DNA from: an uncultured Pelagibacteraceae bacterium
GTDB lineage: Bacteria > Pseudomonadota > Alphaproteobacteria > Pelagibacterales > Pelagibacteraceae
NCBI GenBank assembly: GCA_902551215.1
Contig: CACDCI010000003.1
Coordinates: 1-44,355 of the forward strand
Reading direction: 5' to 3'
DNA length: 44,355 nucleotides
Both the position numbers and the translations under genes were made by a program. Each line of letters begins with the position of its first letter. Position 1 is the stretch's first letter. Positions 18,712 to 29,900 of the stretch are shown here, in pieces. The notes under the pieces are model-generated. The model was not told the DNA's origin, did no database searches, and saw only the letters and a program-made list of their open reading frames with translations.

Positions 18712-19314
18712 ATGAGTTTAAAAAAAATTTTATTTAAATTTTCTTTAATTTTAATTATTTTTTCTGTATTCACAGAAAAATCTTTTTCATTAGAGCCTAA
18801 AGATTTTGTTCAATCAGTAGTAGATCAAGCTTCATCAGTTTTAACTAAAAACTTTACAAAAGAGCAAAAAATAGAAAAACTAAAATCTATTGCAAGAGAA
18901 GCAGTCGATATTAGAGGTATAGGATATTATTCTTTAGGAGCCCATAGAAAAGCTTTGTCTGATGATAAAAAAAAAAAATACCTTGATATATTTGAAAAGT
19001 ATTTTTTAAAAAGTTTTTCAAGTAGATTGTCTGAGTACACAGACCCTAAAATTCGTGTTGATTCTGAAAAAAAATTGAATGAAAAATATACAATGGTATC
19101 AAGTACTTTATTGGCAACTGAAGAAAAACCAGAAGTTAAAATTGATTGGAGAATTGTTACCAAAAATCCAGATAAACCTTTAATTATAGACGTAGTAATT
19201 GAAGGTGTAAGTCTCGCAAAAGTTCAGAAGGAAGAGTTCAATTCTATTATTCAAAGCAATGACGGTGACATTAATGCTCTAATTGCAAGCTTAAAAGAGT
19301 TTATTAATAAATAA
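18712..19314 (+). CDS. mlaC: MlaC/Ttg2D family phospholipid-binding ABC transporter auxiliary protein
   Basis: Signal peptide, IRGIGYYSLGAHRKALSDDKKKKYLDIFEKYFLKSFSSRLSEY and VDVVIEGVSLAKVQKEEFNSIIQ patterns; directly follows mlaA. Confidence 0.85.
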   Translation: MSLKKILFKFSLILIIFSVFTEKSFSLEPKDFVQSVVDQASSVLTKNFTKEQKIEKLKSIAREAVDIRGIGYYSLGAHRKALSDDKKKKYLDIFEKYFLKSFSSRLSEYTDPKIRVDSEKKLNEKYTMVSSTLLATEEKPEVKIDWRIVTKNPDKPLIIDVVIEGVSLAKVQKEEFNSIIQSNDGDINALIASLKEFINK

Positions 19315-19321
19315 ATAGTTT

Positions 19322-19398
19322 TGGTGGGCCCGCCAGGACTCGAACCTGGGACCAATACATTATGAGTGTACTGCTCTAACCAACTGAGCTACAGGCCC
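19322..19398 (-). tRNA. tRNA with CAU anticodon (elongator Met, or Ile2 if lysidinylated)
   Basis: Minus strand GGGCCTGTAGCTCAGTTGGTTAGAGCAGTACACTCATAATGTATTGGTCCCAGGTTCGAGTCCTGGCGGGCCCACCA folds as a canonical cloverleaf with encoded CCA; lacks initiator GGG/CCC anticodon-stem signature. Confidence 0.93.
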
Positions 19399-19466
19399 TC
19401 ATTTATAAATAAAATCAATATATCAAATATTATTAACTGTCTACTAAGAGATATATAAAAAATTTA

Positions 19467-19541
19467 TGGTGGGCCGTGTTGGTTACGCTCCAACTACCCC
19501 TGCAATGTCAATGCAGTACTCTACTATTGAGCTAACGGCCC
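19467..19541 (-). tRNA. tRNA-Val (GAC) with non-canonical D- and T-loops
   Basis: Minus strand GGGCCGT TA GCTC AATAGTA GAGT A CTGCA TTGACAT TGCAG GGGTA GTTGG AGCGTAA CCAAC ACGGCCC ACCA; all four stems pair, CCA is encoded, anticodon GAC. Confidence 0.8.
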
Positions 19542-19566
19542 ATTAAATTTTTTTAAAAGCTCTAAC

Positions 19567-20787
19567 CTATTTTCTTTTATTAATAGAAAAAATGTTCATT
19601 TCTGGATTAGATGCAAAAAAAATTGCAATATTAAATCCGAATAATGTTATTCCATAATCATTAAAAAAAGAACCACTTGGTATCAAGGGGGTAAAAGTAA
19701 AAAAAATGTAAGTTAAACTTCCAATCTGAATATAATTAATTCTATTTAAATTACTTATAAATTTTGAAAAAATTAATTTATAGAAAATAAATAATATAAA
19801 AATTGAACCAAATAATCCATGCTCAGACAATAGTTCTACATAAATTTGATGTGGATGATTGCTACAAACATATTTATTTTTAGATATGTTTTTTTCATCT
19901 AATTTGACGCATGTTGCAACTCGATAATTTTTATTGCCTACTCCAAAAAACATATTATTTTTGAAAACTTGATAACCAGATTTATAAATGTCAAAATATA
20001 TTGTGTTTTGAGTGAGCAAAGATTTAACTTGATTTACATATCTTAGCTTAAAATATTGTGAATTTAAAATTATAGAAATAAAAAAAATTAATCCAATTAC
20101 AATAAATGTAATTTTATACTTGAGTTTATATTCTTTAAAAAAAGCATAAAAAGATACAATACCTAAAAAAGCTTTAATTAAGTTTGATCTTTCTCCAGTT
20201 AAAAAAATTGCAAAAAGAAAAAATATAGATAACAGTAAAATTTTATTTTTATGCTGGGTGGTAAATTTATTGTATAAAAAACCAATTAAAATTAAATAAA
20301 ATGCATTAATATAACCACCAACAATTGGCTCATCTTTAAAAAAACTTACAACTCTCCTGCCATATAGCTCACCATAACCAAGCATATTTCTTCCAGTGTA
20401 GCTTTCTAAAAAAATATCTATAGATACAAAAAAAATTATAATTAACCATATAAAAAAAACTTTATCAAAAAAAAATTTTTGATTAAAAAAGTAATTTACT
20501 GCAACAAATAGTATTATAATTCTAATAAAGCCAAAGTTTCTATAAATTCCTTCTGTTGGATCAATAGAGATTAAAGAATTAAATAATAAATAAAAATACA
20601 ACAAAAACAGATATTTCACAGCTTTATTTTTTAAAAAAGAAAATTCTCTAATATAAAAAATTAAAAACAAAAAAGATAAATCAATTAATAAAATGTTTAT
20701 TAATGAAATTGTAGAGCCTAGAATAATTGAAATTGGAAAAAAGGAAAATAAAACAATAAAATAGTTGTTTATAAATTTATTATACAT
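19567..20787 (-). CDS. O-antigen ligase/polymerase family membrane protein (WaaL/Wzy-like)
   Basis: Multi-TM protein with GVGNKNYR and SNHPHQIYVELLSEHGLFG (Wzy_C-type motif). ORF extends to 20859; ATG at 20787 avoids overlap with the upstream gene. Confidence 0.75.
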   Translation of the reverse strand: MYNKFINNYFIVLFSFFPISIILGSTISLINILLIDLSFLFLIFYIREFSFLKNKAVKYLFLLYFYLLFNSLISIDPTEGIYRNFGFIRIIILFVAVNYFFNQKFFFDKVFFIWLIIIFFVSIDIFLESYTGRNMLGYGELYGRRVVSFFKDEPIVGGYINAFYLILIGFLYNKFTTQHKNKILLLSIFFLFAIFLTGERSNLIKAFLGIVSFYAFFKEYKLKYKITFIVIGLIFFISIILNSQYFKLRYVNQVKSLLTQNTIYFDIYKSGYQVFKNNMFFGVGNKNYRVATCVKLDEKNISKNKYVCSNHPHQIYVELLSEHGLFGSIFILFIFYKLIFSKFISNLNRINYIQIGSLTYIFFTFTPLIPSGSFFNDYGITLFGFNIAIFFASNPEMNIFSINKRK

Positions 20788-20794
20788 AAAAAAA

Positions 20795-21496
20795 CTATAA
20801 ACTAAAATTACTGCAAATGATTCTTTTAGATTTATGAACAGTGTTTTGCATAAAGTCAATTATTTCAATATCTTGAAACATGGTTTTAAAATAATCTGGT
20901 CTTATTGTGTCAAAAATTAATTTTGTATCTTTGTTAAGTATTTTTTTAAAATAATCAAGGTATAAATTAAAATTGTAATGGTAATCTAAAGAATATAAAG
21001 AAATAATGAAATCAAATTTTTTTTCTGGAAATTGATTAAAATCAAAATCATAAATTTTAAAAGATTTTTTATTCATTCCATTTTTTATAAGAAAAAACTC
21101 CAATAATTTTAAATTATTATAAGCTTCTTTATTTTCATTATCCCATCCATAAATAACTTTTTTAGAAATATAATTTTTTTCAATTATCGAAAAAAAACAA
21201 TTTTTTGATTTTGAATTAATTATTAATTCTAACCCACACATTCCGCTTCCTATTGACAGAATATTCTTATTATCAAAATTCAAATTTTTTGCTAAAAGAT
21301 TATATTCACTCAACATAGACTCTAAATATTTACTTCCAATTAATTTTGGGGAAATAAAATATTTTGAGGCAAAATTAGTAAAAAAATATCTTCCTAATAT
21401 TTTTCTAACTCTTTTTAAGAATGGATTTAATAATTCAATTCTCTGCAATAAAATTAATTGAGCTATATCCCGATTCAAATGGATATTTTTTATCAT
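20795..21496 (-). CDS. Putative SAM-dependent methyltransferase
   Basis: NILSIGSGMCGLELII (motif I-like), FDFIISLYSLDYHYNFNLYLDYFKKILN (class I MTase arrangement). Substrate unknown. Confidence 0.6.
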   Translation of the reverse strand: MIKNIHLNRDIAQLILLQRIELLNPFLKRVRKILGRYFFTNFASKYFISPKLIGSKYLESMLSEYNLLAKNLNFDNKNILSIGSGMCGLELIINSKSKNCFFSIIEKNYISKKVIYGWDNENKEAYNNLKLLEFFLIKNGMNKKSFKIYDFDFNQFPEKKFDFIISLYSLDYHYNFNLYLDYFKKILNKDTKLIFDTIRPDYFKTMFQDIEIIDFMQNTVHKSKRIICSNFSL

Positions 21497-21514
21497 TATA
21501 GCTTATTCGAATAT

Positions 21515-23350
21515 TTAATTTTCTAAAAAACTTTTTAATTGCTTTGATCTGCTTGGGTGTTTTAATTTTCTAAGTGCTTTAGCTTCAATCTGTCTAATTC
21601 GTTCTCTTGTAACTGAAAACTGCAAACCAACTTCTTCCAGTGTATGGTCAGTATTCATGCCAACACCGAAACGCATTCTCAAAACTCTTTCTTCTCTTGG
21701 AGTAAGTGTAGATAATATTTTTGTAGTTGCCTCGCCTAAATTTGATTTTATTGCTTGCTCTAATGGTGCTAATGCTTTCGTGTCTTCAATAAAATCTCCA
21801 AGATTACTATCTTCTTCATCTCCAACTGGTTTTTCTAATGAGACAGGTTCTTTTGAAATTTTAAGAACTTTTCTAACTTTTTCTAAAGGCATTCTTAATT
21901 TTTTTGCTAATTCTTCTGGAGTAGCTTCTCTTCCAAATTCACTTAAAATTAATCTTTGTGTTCTAACAATTTTGTTGATTGTTTCTATCATATGCACTGG
22001 AATTCTAATGGTTCTTGCCTGGTCGGCTATCGATCTCGTTATTGCTTGTCTTATCCACCATGTTGCATAAGTTGAAAATTTATAACCTCTTCTATATTCA
22101 AATTTATCTACAGCTTTCATTAATCCAATATTTCCTTCTTGAATAAGATCTAAAAATTGCAAACCTCTATTAGTATATTTTTTAGCTATAGAAATTACTA
22201 ATCTTAAATTGGCCTCTACCATTTCTTTTTTTGCAATTCTTGATTCTTTTTCTCCTTTTTGTACTCTGCTAACCAATTTTTTAAAATCTGTAACAGTTAT
22301 TCCAAGTTTGTGACTTATTTCAACAAGCCTTTCTCTAATGTTTTTAAATTCCTCTTTATTTTTTTGAAAAAATTGTTTCCAAACTGAATTTGTATCTAAA
22401 AATTTTTTTAAGTTTGGATTAATTTCATTATCAACATAAAATTTTATAAATTCATTTCTTGATATTTTGTTATTTATTGCCAGCCTTAAAAGATTTCCTT
22501 CAAGAGAAACGATTTTTTTATTTTCAATATAATGTTTTTGCACCAATTCTTCTAAAACTGATGGTGACAATTGAAGTGTTTTAATATTTTTTAATATTTC
22601 GCCAACAATTTTTTGATAATTTTTTTCTTTTGAGTTTGAAAATGCACTTGATTTTAAAACACAATCTAATTTTTCTTTTTGATATTTAATTAATTTATTA
22701 TAGTCTTTGGTTAAAATATTTATTGTTTGCAAAACTTTTGGTTTAATTTCATTCTCCATAGCGGCGAGAGTAGGATTGAACTCATCATCTTCACTATTTT
22801 CACCATTATCTTCTAATTTTTCTTTTGTATCTTCATTTGAATCTTTTGATTTAGCATTTTGATCTATATTTTCATATTCCATATAGTTTGTATCAATATC
22901 AATAATCTCTCTAACTAGAATCTGGTCATTTTGAAGTTTTTCATTCCATTCAAAAAATTGTTGTGCGGTAATTGGGCTTTGAGATAATGCGTTAAGCATT
23001 ACATCTTTTCCTGCTTCTATTCTTTTTGCAATTGCAATTTCCCCTTCACGAGATAATAACTCTACTCCACCCATCTCCCTTAAATACATTCGTATAGGAT
23101 CATCACTTTTATCAATAGTTTTTCCTTCTTCTTTTGAAGCACTATCTTTCTTTTTTAAAACTTTAAAATCAGATTTTTTTTCTACTAATGTTATTTTTTC
23201 ATCAAAGATATGAATAAAAGCTTGCTCAAGATTTTCGCCTGAAAGGTTTCTTTTACCCAAAGATTTGTTTAATTCTTCATGAGTGATAAACCCTCTGTGG
23301 ACACCCCTGCCCATCAGTCTTGCAAATGATTTTGTAATTATTCTTTCCAC
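21515..23350 (-). CDS. rpoD: RNA polymerase primary sigma factor (sigma70)
   Basis: [98 protein letters not shown]. Confidence 0.98.
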   Translation of the reverse strand: MERIITKSFARLMGRGVHRGFITHEELNKSLGKRNLSGENLEQAFIHIFDEKITLVEKKSDFKVLKKKDSASKEEGKTIDKSDDPIRMYLREMGGVELLSREGEIAIAKRIEAGKDVMLNALSQSPITAQQFFEWNEKLQNDQILVREIIDIDTNYMEYENIDQNAKSKDSNEDTKEKLEDNGENSEDDEFNPTLAAMENEIKPKVLQTINILTKDYNKLIKYQKEKLDCVLKSSAFSNSKEKNYQKIVGEILKNIKTLQLSPSVLEELVQKHYIENKKIVSLEGNLLRLAINNKISRNEFIKFYVDNEINPNLKKFLDTNSVWKQFFQKNKEEFKNIRERLVEISHKLGITVTDFKKLVSRVQKGEKESRIAKKEMVEANLRLVISIAKKYTNRGLQFLDLIQEGNIGLMKAVDKFEYRRGYKFSTYATWWIRQAITRSIADQARTIRIPVHMIETINKIVRTQRLILSEFGREATPEELAKKLRMPLEKVRKVLKISKEPVSLEKPVGDEEDSNLGDFIEDTKALAPLEQAIKSNLGEATTKILSTLTPREERVLRMRFGVGMNTDHTLEEVGLQFSVTRERIRQIEAKALRKLKHPSRSKQLKSFLEN

Positions 23351-23415
23351 AATAAAAAGTCCGGAAGACCTATATAATACTAAATTTAAAAAAATCCATG
23401 TCTAATTTAGATGAT

Positions 23416-25200
23416 TTAATTGATGTTTTGCTTTTTTTTTTGCTCTTTTAAATCTTTAATTTCATTAAATGTGGTTTCGCTCAAATCCTTAGAGAATTTT
23501 GATTCCAGCTCCTCTATTCTTACTTCTAGCCCATAAATTTTAAGATCGTGTAAATATTCAGCTAATAATTCAAATATTTTTTGTTGGTTATTTTTCTGAT
23601 TATTCAAAATATGCTTTATTGATGCAAATTTAAATATTCTATCAATCAGCTGTTCATCTATTTCAAGATTATTTAATGCAAGTTTTTGTTCAGATTTTAA
23701 TTTAGACAAAATAACATCAAAAATTAATTTATTTTCATTTGTGAAAAATTTTATGTTTTCAATTAAATGAATATTTTTTTGAAAAAGATCTAAATTATTC
23801 ATTATTAAGTATAAAAGTGAAAATTCTTTTAACTCAATTGGGCTTAAAGACTTTGTTTCATTAAAGTGTTTTTGGGTTGATTTTAAGGATTTAACTTTTT
23901 TAGTGTAAAATTGTTTTTTGTTTATATTAGAGTGAGGTGTTAAAGCTGAAACTTGTTCTAAAAAGTATTCTAGTACATACTTTTTTATAAAACTATCTTT
24001 TATACTATTGGCAATTGATCTTAAATTTTTTTCAAAAATAGCCATAGATGAAGGGCTGCCATCTGTCTGTTTTTTATAGTGATTAAATATGAATCTGTGT
24101 ATTGCAATTTTACTATTCTTGGCAAAATCAATAAAATAATTTTTACTATTCTTGTTTACAAAACTATCAGGGTCTTCACCATTTGGTAAAAATAAAAATG
24201 AAATATTTTTTTCAGGTTGCAGTTCCTTTATTGAATTTTCTGCAGCTCTTAATGCTGCTTTATATCCGCTTTCGTCACCATCAAAACAAATAATAATATC
24301 ATCAAAAAACTGATTCAAAATTAATATTTGTTTATCTGTCAATGAAGTTCCAAGATTAGCAACAACATTTTCAATTCCATTTTTGTTTAATCCAATAACG
24401 TCCATGTAGCCTTCAACAAGATAAACATTATCAACTTTATTAGACAACTTTCTTGCAAAATCTAAATTATACAAATTTGATCCTTTTTTAAAAAATAGAG
24501 TCTCCGGTGAATTAATATATTTTGCTAGATAATTCTTTTCTTCGATTGTTCTTCCGCCTAATCCTATAGGTTGCCCTGAAATATTATTAATTGGAAAAAT
24601 AATTCTGCTTCTAAATCTTTCAACATAAGTATTTTTCTTTTCATCCAAATAAAATAGACCACTTTCAGTTAAAATTTTTTCGCTAAATTCTTTTTTTAAT
24701 TTTTCATAAAAAACTGGATTTTTTTTAACGTATCCAATTTTGAACTTTTTAACTTCTTCTTTAGATAAGTTTCTTTTTTTTAAATAATTTCTTGCTGTTT
24801 CTGACTCTTTATTTTTTAAAATTTCATGGTGATAAAATTGAACATATTGATTGTATATTGAACAATACTCTTGCCAATTTTTTTCTCTTTCTTCATCTTT
24901 TTTTGAAAATGTGTACGGCCTCATTCCTGCTAAATTTGCTAATGATTTTACTGCTTCGCCAAATTTTAAATTTTGTGTTTTCATTACAAAATCAAAAATG
25001 TTTCCATGTTCTGATGTGCTAAAACAATGATAAAAACCTTTTTCATCATTTACGGTAAAAGATGGAGTTTTTTCTGTTTTAAAAGGAGAAAGGCCTATAA
25101 ATTCTTTTCCTCTTTTTTTTAGATTAACAGTTTTCGATACGACAGTCGAAACCTTCAGGCGCGCTTTAATTTCATCTAAATATTCCTTTGGATATTTCAT
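23416..25200 (-). CDS. dnaG: DNA primase
   Basis: EKTPSFTVNDEKGFYHCF N-domain, IGLGGRTIEE, VEGYMDVI (TOPRIM), CFDGDESGYKAALRA. Confidence 0.96.
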   Translation of the reverse strand: MKYPKEYLDEIKARLKVSTVVSKTVNLKKRGKEFIGLSPFKTEKTPSFTVNDEKGFYHCFSTSEHGNIFDFVMKTQNLKFGEAVKSLANLAGMRPYTFSKKDEEREKNWQEYCSIYNQYVQFYHHEILKNKESETARNYLKKRNLSKEEVKKFKIGYVKKNPVFYEKLKKEFSEKILTESGLFYLDEKKNTYVERFRSRIIFPINNISGQPIGLGGRTIEEKNYLAKYINSPETLFFKKGSNLYNLDFARKLSNKVDNVYLVEGYMDVIGLNKNGIENVVANLGTSLTDKQILILNQFFDDIIICFDGDESGYKAALRAAENSIKELQPEKNISFLFLPNGEDPDSFVNKNSKNYFIDFAKNSKIAIHRFIFNHYKKQTDGSPSSMAIFEKNLRSIANSIKDSFIKKYVLEYFLEQVSALTPHSNINKKQFYTKKVKSLKSTQKHFNETKSLSPIELKEFSLLYLIMNNLDLFQKNIHLIENIKFFTNENKLIFDVILSKLKSEQKLALNNLEIDEQLIDRIFKFASIKHILNNQKNNQQKIFELLAEYLHDLKIYGLEVRIEELESKFSKDLSETTFNEIKDLKEQKKKQNIN

Positions 25201-25661
25201 TATTTATTTAGTAATTCTTTTAATACAGAGCCAGCTTTCGCAAAGTCTAAACTATCTGCGTATTGTTTTTTTAATTCTCCCATAACTTTTCCCATATCTT
25301 TAATAGAACTTGCGCCTAATTTACTTGCAGTTTCGGTGCAAATTTTTTTAGTTTCTTCTTCCCCAAGTTGCTTCGGTAGGTAGCCTGACAATATTTCTGA
25401 TTCTTTTTCTTCAACTTCTAGCAAATCTTCTCTGTTATTTTTTTTGTAAATATCTATAGATTCAGACCGTTGTTTAATCATTTTTTTTAATAATTTTTTA
25501 ATATCTTCATCATTTGTCTCTTTCTTGTTTGGACTTGATCTGTTGGATATATCTAAATCCTTTATACCTGATAAAATTAGCCTATAAGTTGATATTTGAA
25601 TTTTATCTTTTGATTTTAAAGCATTTTTGTAGCCTGTATCGATTTTATCTCTTAGGGACAT
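25200..25661 (-). CDS. GatB/YqeY domain-containing protein
   Basis: 153 aa; RLILSGIKDLDI, LLKKMIKQRSESIDIYKKNNREDLLEVEEKESEILSGYLPKQL, MGKVMGELKKQY; typical partner of dnaG-rpoD. Confidence 0.88.
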   Translation of the reverse strand: MSLRDKIDTGYKNALKSKDKIQISTYRLILSGIKDLDISNRSSPNKKETNDEDIKKLLKKMIKQRSESIDIYKKNNREDLLEVEEKESEILSGYLPKQLGEEETKKICTETASKLGASSIKDMGKVMGELKKQYADSLDFAKAGSVLKELLNK

Positions 25662-25784
25662 TATTTTTTTAATCTACTGTATAGATAATTTTGTTCAAAA
25701 GAAAAAATTTTTTTTTAAATATACATTAGATCTGTTGCGGAAATTTAGGTTTTATTGTATTAACCTTTAACTCATGAGTTGTAA

Positions 25785-26978
25785 TTGAACAAAAAGCAAA
25801 AACTAGACTCAGCAAATTTTTCACATTTTTCATCAGGCGTTTTAGTTCTTGAAAACAAAACTATATTTAAAGGGATTGGTATCGGTTACCAAGGAACGGC
25901 TACTGGAGAAGTTTGTTTTAATACTTCTTTAACTGGTTACCAAGAAATTATATCTGATCCATCTTATGCTGGACAAATCATCAATTTTACTTTTCCACAC
26001 ATTGGAAATGTGGGAACTAACAATGAAGATCATGAATCTGATAAGATTTGGACAAAAGGAGTTATATTTAATTCAGAAATAACTAACCCTTCTAATTATA
26101 GATCATTGAGAAACTTAGATATCTGGTTAAAAAAAAACAAAATAGTGGGAATTACTGGGTTAGATACAAGAAGTTTAACTAATTTTATAAGAGACAAAGG
26201 AGCGCCTAAAGGTACAATTTCTAATAACAACAAAGGTATTTTTAATCTAAAAAAATTAACTAATAGCTCTATTAAATGGCCTGGACTTAATGGTCTTGAT
26301 TTAGCAAAAATAGTTACTGCCAAAAAAAAATACACATGGAAAGGTTTCAAAACTTGGAAAAAAGAAAGAGGTTTTGAAAAAAACAAAAAGAAGAAGTACA
26401 AAATTATCGCAATTGATTATGGAATTAAAAAAAATATTTTGAGATATTTTTCTAATTTTAATTGCCAAGTAATTGTTGTTCCTTGCAACCTTGAATCTGA
26501 AGAAATCATTAAAATGAAACCTGATGGTATTTTTTTATCAAATGGCCCTGGTGACCCTGCTGCAACAGGAAAATACGCAATAAATATAATTCAAAGATTA
26601 ATTAAAACAAATATTCCAATATTTGGAATATGTCTTGGACACCAATTGTTAGCTTTGGCGCTTAAAGCAAAAACAAAAAAAATGAAATTGGGTCACAGGG
26701 GTGCAAACCATCCAGTAAAAAATCTAATTAATAGTAAAGTTGAGATAACAAGTCAAAATCATGGTTTTGAAGTAATTGAAGAAAGCTTGCCAAAAAATGT
26801 TGAGATGACTCATAAATCTTTATTTGATAATTCTGTAGAAGGAATAAAGTTAAAAAATAAACCTGTTTTTTCTGTTCAATATCACCCAGAGTCAAATCCT
26901 GGCCCTCAAGATAGCCATTATTTATTTAATGAATTTATTAATTTAGTAAAAAAAAATGCCAAAAAGAAAAGATATTAA
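25785..26978 (+). CDS. carA: Carbamoyl-phosphate synthase small subunit
   Basis: [60 protein letters not shown] start at 25785, preceded immediately by an in-frame TAA. Confidence 0.95.
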   Translation: MNKKQKLDSANFSHFSSGVLVLENKTIFKGIGIGYQGTATGEVCFNTSLTGYQEIISDPSYAGQIINFTFPHIGNVGTNNEDHESDKIWTKGVIFNSEITNPSNYRSLRNLDIWLKKNKIVGITGLDTRSLTNFIRDKGAPKGTISNNNKGIFNLKKLTNSSIKWPGLNGLDLAKIVTAKKKYTWKGFKTWKKERGFEKNKKKKYKIIAIDYGIKKNILRYFSNFNCQVIVVPCNLESEEIIKMKPDGIFLSNGPGDPAATGKYAINIIQRLIKTNIPIFGICLGHQLLALALKAKTKKMKLGHRGANHPVKNLINSKVEITSQNHGFEVIEESLPKNVEMTHKSLFDNSVEGIKLKNKPVFSVQYHPESNPGPQDSHYLFNEFINLVKKNAKKKRY

Positions 26979-29900
26979 AAAAATTTTAGTAGTAGGAGCT
27001 GGCCCAATAATTATTGGCCAAGCCTGTGAATTTGACTACTCTGGTACACAAGCATGTAAAGCATTAAAAGATGAAGGTTATAAAGTAATATTAATAAACT
27101 CAAATCCTGCAACAATTATGACTGACCCTGGTGTTGCAGATAAAACTTACATTGAACCAATAACAATAGATATTTTGGAAAAAATTTTAGTAACAGAAAA
27201 GCCTGATGCAATTTTGCCAACGATGGGAGGACAAACAGCATTAAATTTAGCAATTAAAGCTGAAAAAATTGGATTGCTAAAAAGATATAAAATTGAATTA
27301 ATAGGTGCAAATTCAAAAGCTATTTCTAACGCAGAAGATAGAAAAAAATTTAGAAAAAACATGACTGATATTGGATTAAATCTTCCAAAATCAGAAATCG
27401 TAAACAATATTAAACAAATTAAGAAATCTTTAAGTAAAGTTGGATTACCAGCAATAATCAGACCTGCATTTACTCTTGGTGGGCTTGGAAGTGGTATAGC
27501 CAAAACTAAAAAAGATTTTTTCAAACGTGTTAAGGAAGGTCTTGATGTATCGCCAGTAAATCAAGTTCTAGTAGAAGAATGTTTGGAAGGCTGGAAAGAA
27601 TTTGAAATGGAAGTAGTTAGAGACAAAAAAGATAACTGCATCATAATATGCTCTATTGAAAATTTAGACCCAATGGGAATTCACACAGGAGACTCTATCA
27701 CAATAGCGCCTGCTTTAACTCTCACAGATAAGGAATATCAAGTTATGAGAAATGCTTCCATTGCATGTTTAAGAAAAATTGGAGTAGAAACTGGAGGTTC
27801 GAACGTTCAATTTGCCATTAATCCAAAAAATGGACGAATGGTAATTATAGAAATGAATCCTAGAGTTTCTAGATCTTCAGCACTTGCATCAAAGGCAACT
27901 GGTTTTCCAATTGCAAAAGTGGCAGCAAAACTAGCCATTGGTTACACACTTGATGAATTAAAAAATGAGATTACTAAAGTTACACCTGCATCTTTTGAGC
28001 CAACTATAGATTATGTGGTTACAAAAATTCCTAGATTTACTTTTGAAAAATTTTCTAGTTCACCAGCAATATTAGGAACTTCAATGAAATCCGTAGGCGA
28101 AGCAATGGCAATTGGAAGAAACTTTAAGGAATCTCTTCAAAAAGCATTGATATCATTAGAGGTTGGTTTTTCAGGCTTGGACAGAATTTTTGATTTAAAA
28201 AAAAATGATATTCAAAGGAAACTAAAAACCAATATCCCAAATAAAATTTTATTAATTGCAGAAGCAATACGTAAAAAAATTAATTTAAAAAAAATATATA
28301 AATTGTCAAAAGTAGATCCTTGGTTCTTAGAACAAATTAAAGAAATTGTAGATGAAGAAAATAAAATCTCCAAAAAAGGTCTGCCTAAAAACTTTAATGA
28401 ATTTAATAGAATTAAATCAATAGGATTTTCTGATAGAAAATTATCTCAACTAACTAATTTAGAAGAAAAAATTGTTAGAAGTAAAAGATTAGCTTTAAAG
28501 ATTTTACCAGTATTCAAGAAAGTAGATACATGTGCTGCAGAATTTAAATCTTTTACACCTTATATGTATTCAACATATCAAAGAAACTTCAACTTAAATA
28601 CAGAATGTGAGGCAAGCCCATCATCTAAAAATAAAGTAATTATTTTGGGAGGTGGACCTAACAGAATTGGACAAGGTATAGAATTTGATTACTGCTGCTG
28701 TCAAGCGAGTTTCTCCTTAAAAGAAGCAGGATATGAAACAATTATGATTAACTGCAATCCTGAGACTGTTTCCACTGATTATGACACAAGCGATAGATTA
28801 TATTTTGAACCTTTAATTGAAGAATATGTTCATAACATAATTGTAAAAGAAAAATCCAAAGGTAATTTAGTAGGTATAATTGCTCAATTTGGTGGACAAA
28901 CCCCCATTAAATTAGCTAAATTTCTTCATGAAAATTCATTCCCAATTATAGGAACTCAGTATTTATCAATTGATCTTGCTGAAGACAGAGATAGATTTAG
29001 AAAACTTCTAATTAAATTAAAATTAAAACAAGCTGACAGTGGTATTGCAAAATCTTATAGCCAAGCAATTAAAATCTCTGAAAAAATTGGCCTACCTTTA
29101 GTTGTTCGACCATCATATGTTTTGGGGGGCAGAGCAATGGAAATAGTTCATGAAAAAAATCAGTTAAAAAACTTTGTGGAAGAAGCTTTTAAAGCCGCAG
29201 AGAATAATCCAATATTGATTGATAAATTTATCAATAATGCAATGGAAGTTGATGTTGATGCTATTTCGGATGGAAATGAAGTTTTTGTTGCAGGAATAAT
29301 GCAACACATTGAAGAAGCTGGCATTCATTCAGGTGACTCAGCATGTTGTATTCCCCCAATAGCTATCAAAGAAAAATTAATAATTGAAATAAAAAAACAA
29401 ACAAAAAAATTAGCATTAGCATTGAAGGTAAAAGGATTTATGAATGTACAATATGCAATCAAAAATGATGAAATTTATATAATTGAAGTAAATCCAAGAG
29501 CAAGCAGAACAGTTCCATTTGTTTCAAAAGCAAAAGGAATTCCTTTAGCTAAAATCGCATCAAGAATAATGGTGGGTGAAAAGTTATCAAAATTTAATTT
29601 AGTAAATAAAAACAAGAATATGTTTGCTGTCAAAGAAGCTGTTTTTCCGTTTAATAAATTTCCAAATGTTGATGTATTGCTGGGTCCTGAAATGAAATCT
29701 ACGGGAGAGGTAATGGGAATAGATGAAAATTTTGGTCTTGCATACGCGAAAAGTCAAATTTCAGCTGGAAATTCATTACCAACAAAAGGTTTGGCATTTT
29801 TATCTGTAAAAGACTCACATAAGAAGGAAGTGATTGATCTTGCAAAAAAATTAATAGAGTTAGAATTTACTTTATGTGGTACCAAAGGTACTGCAAGCAC

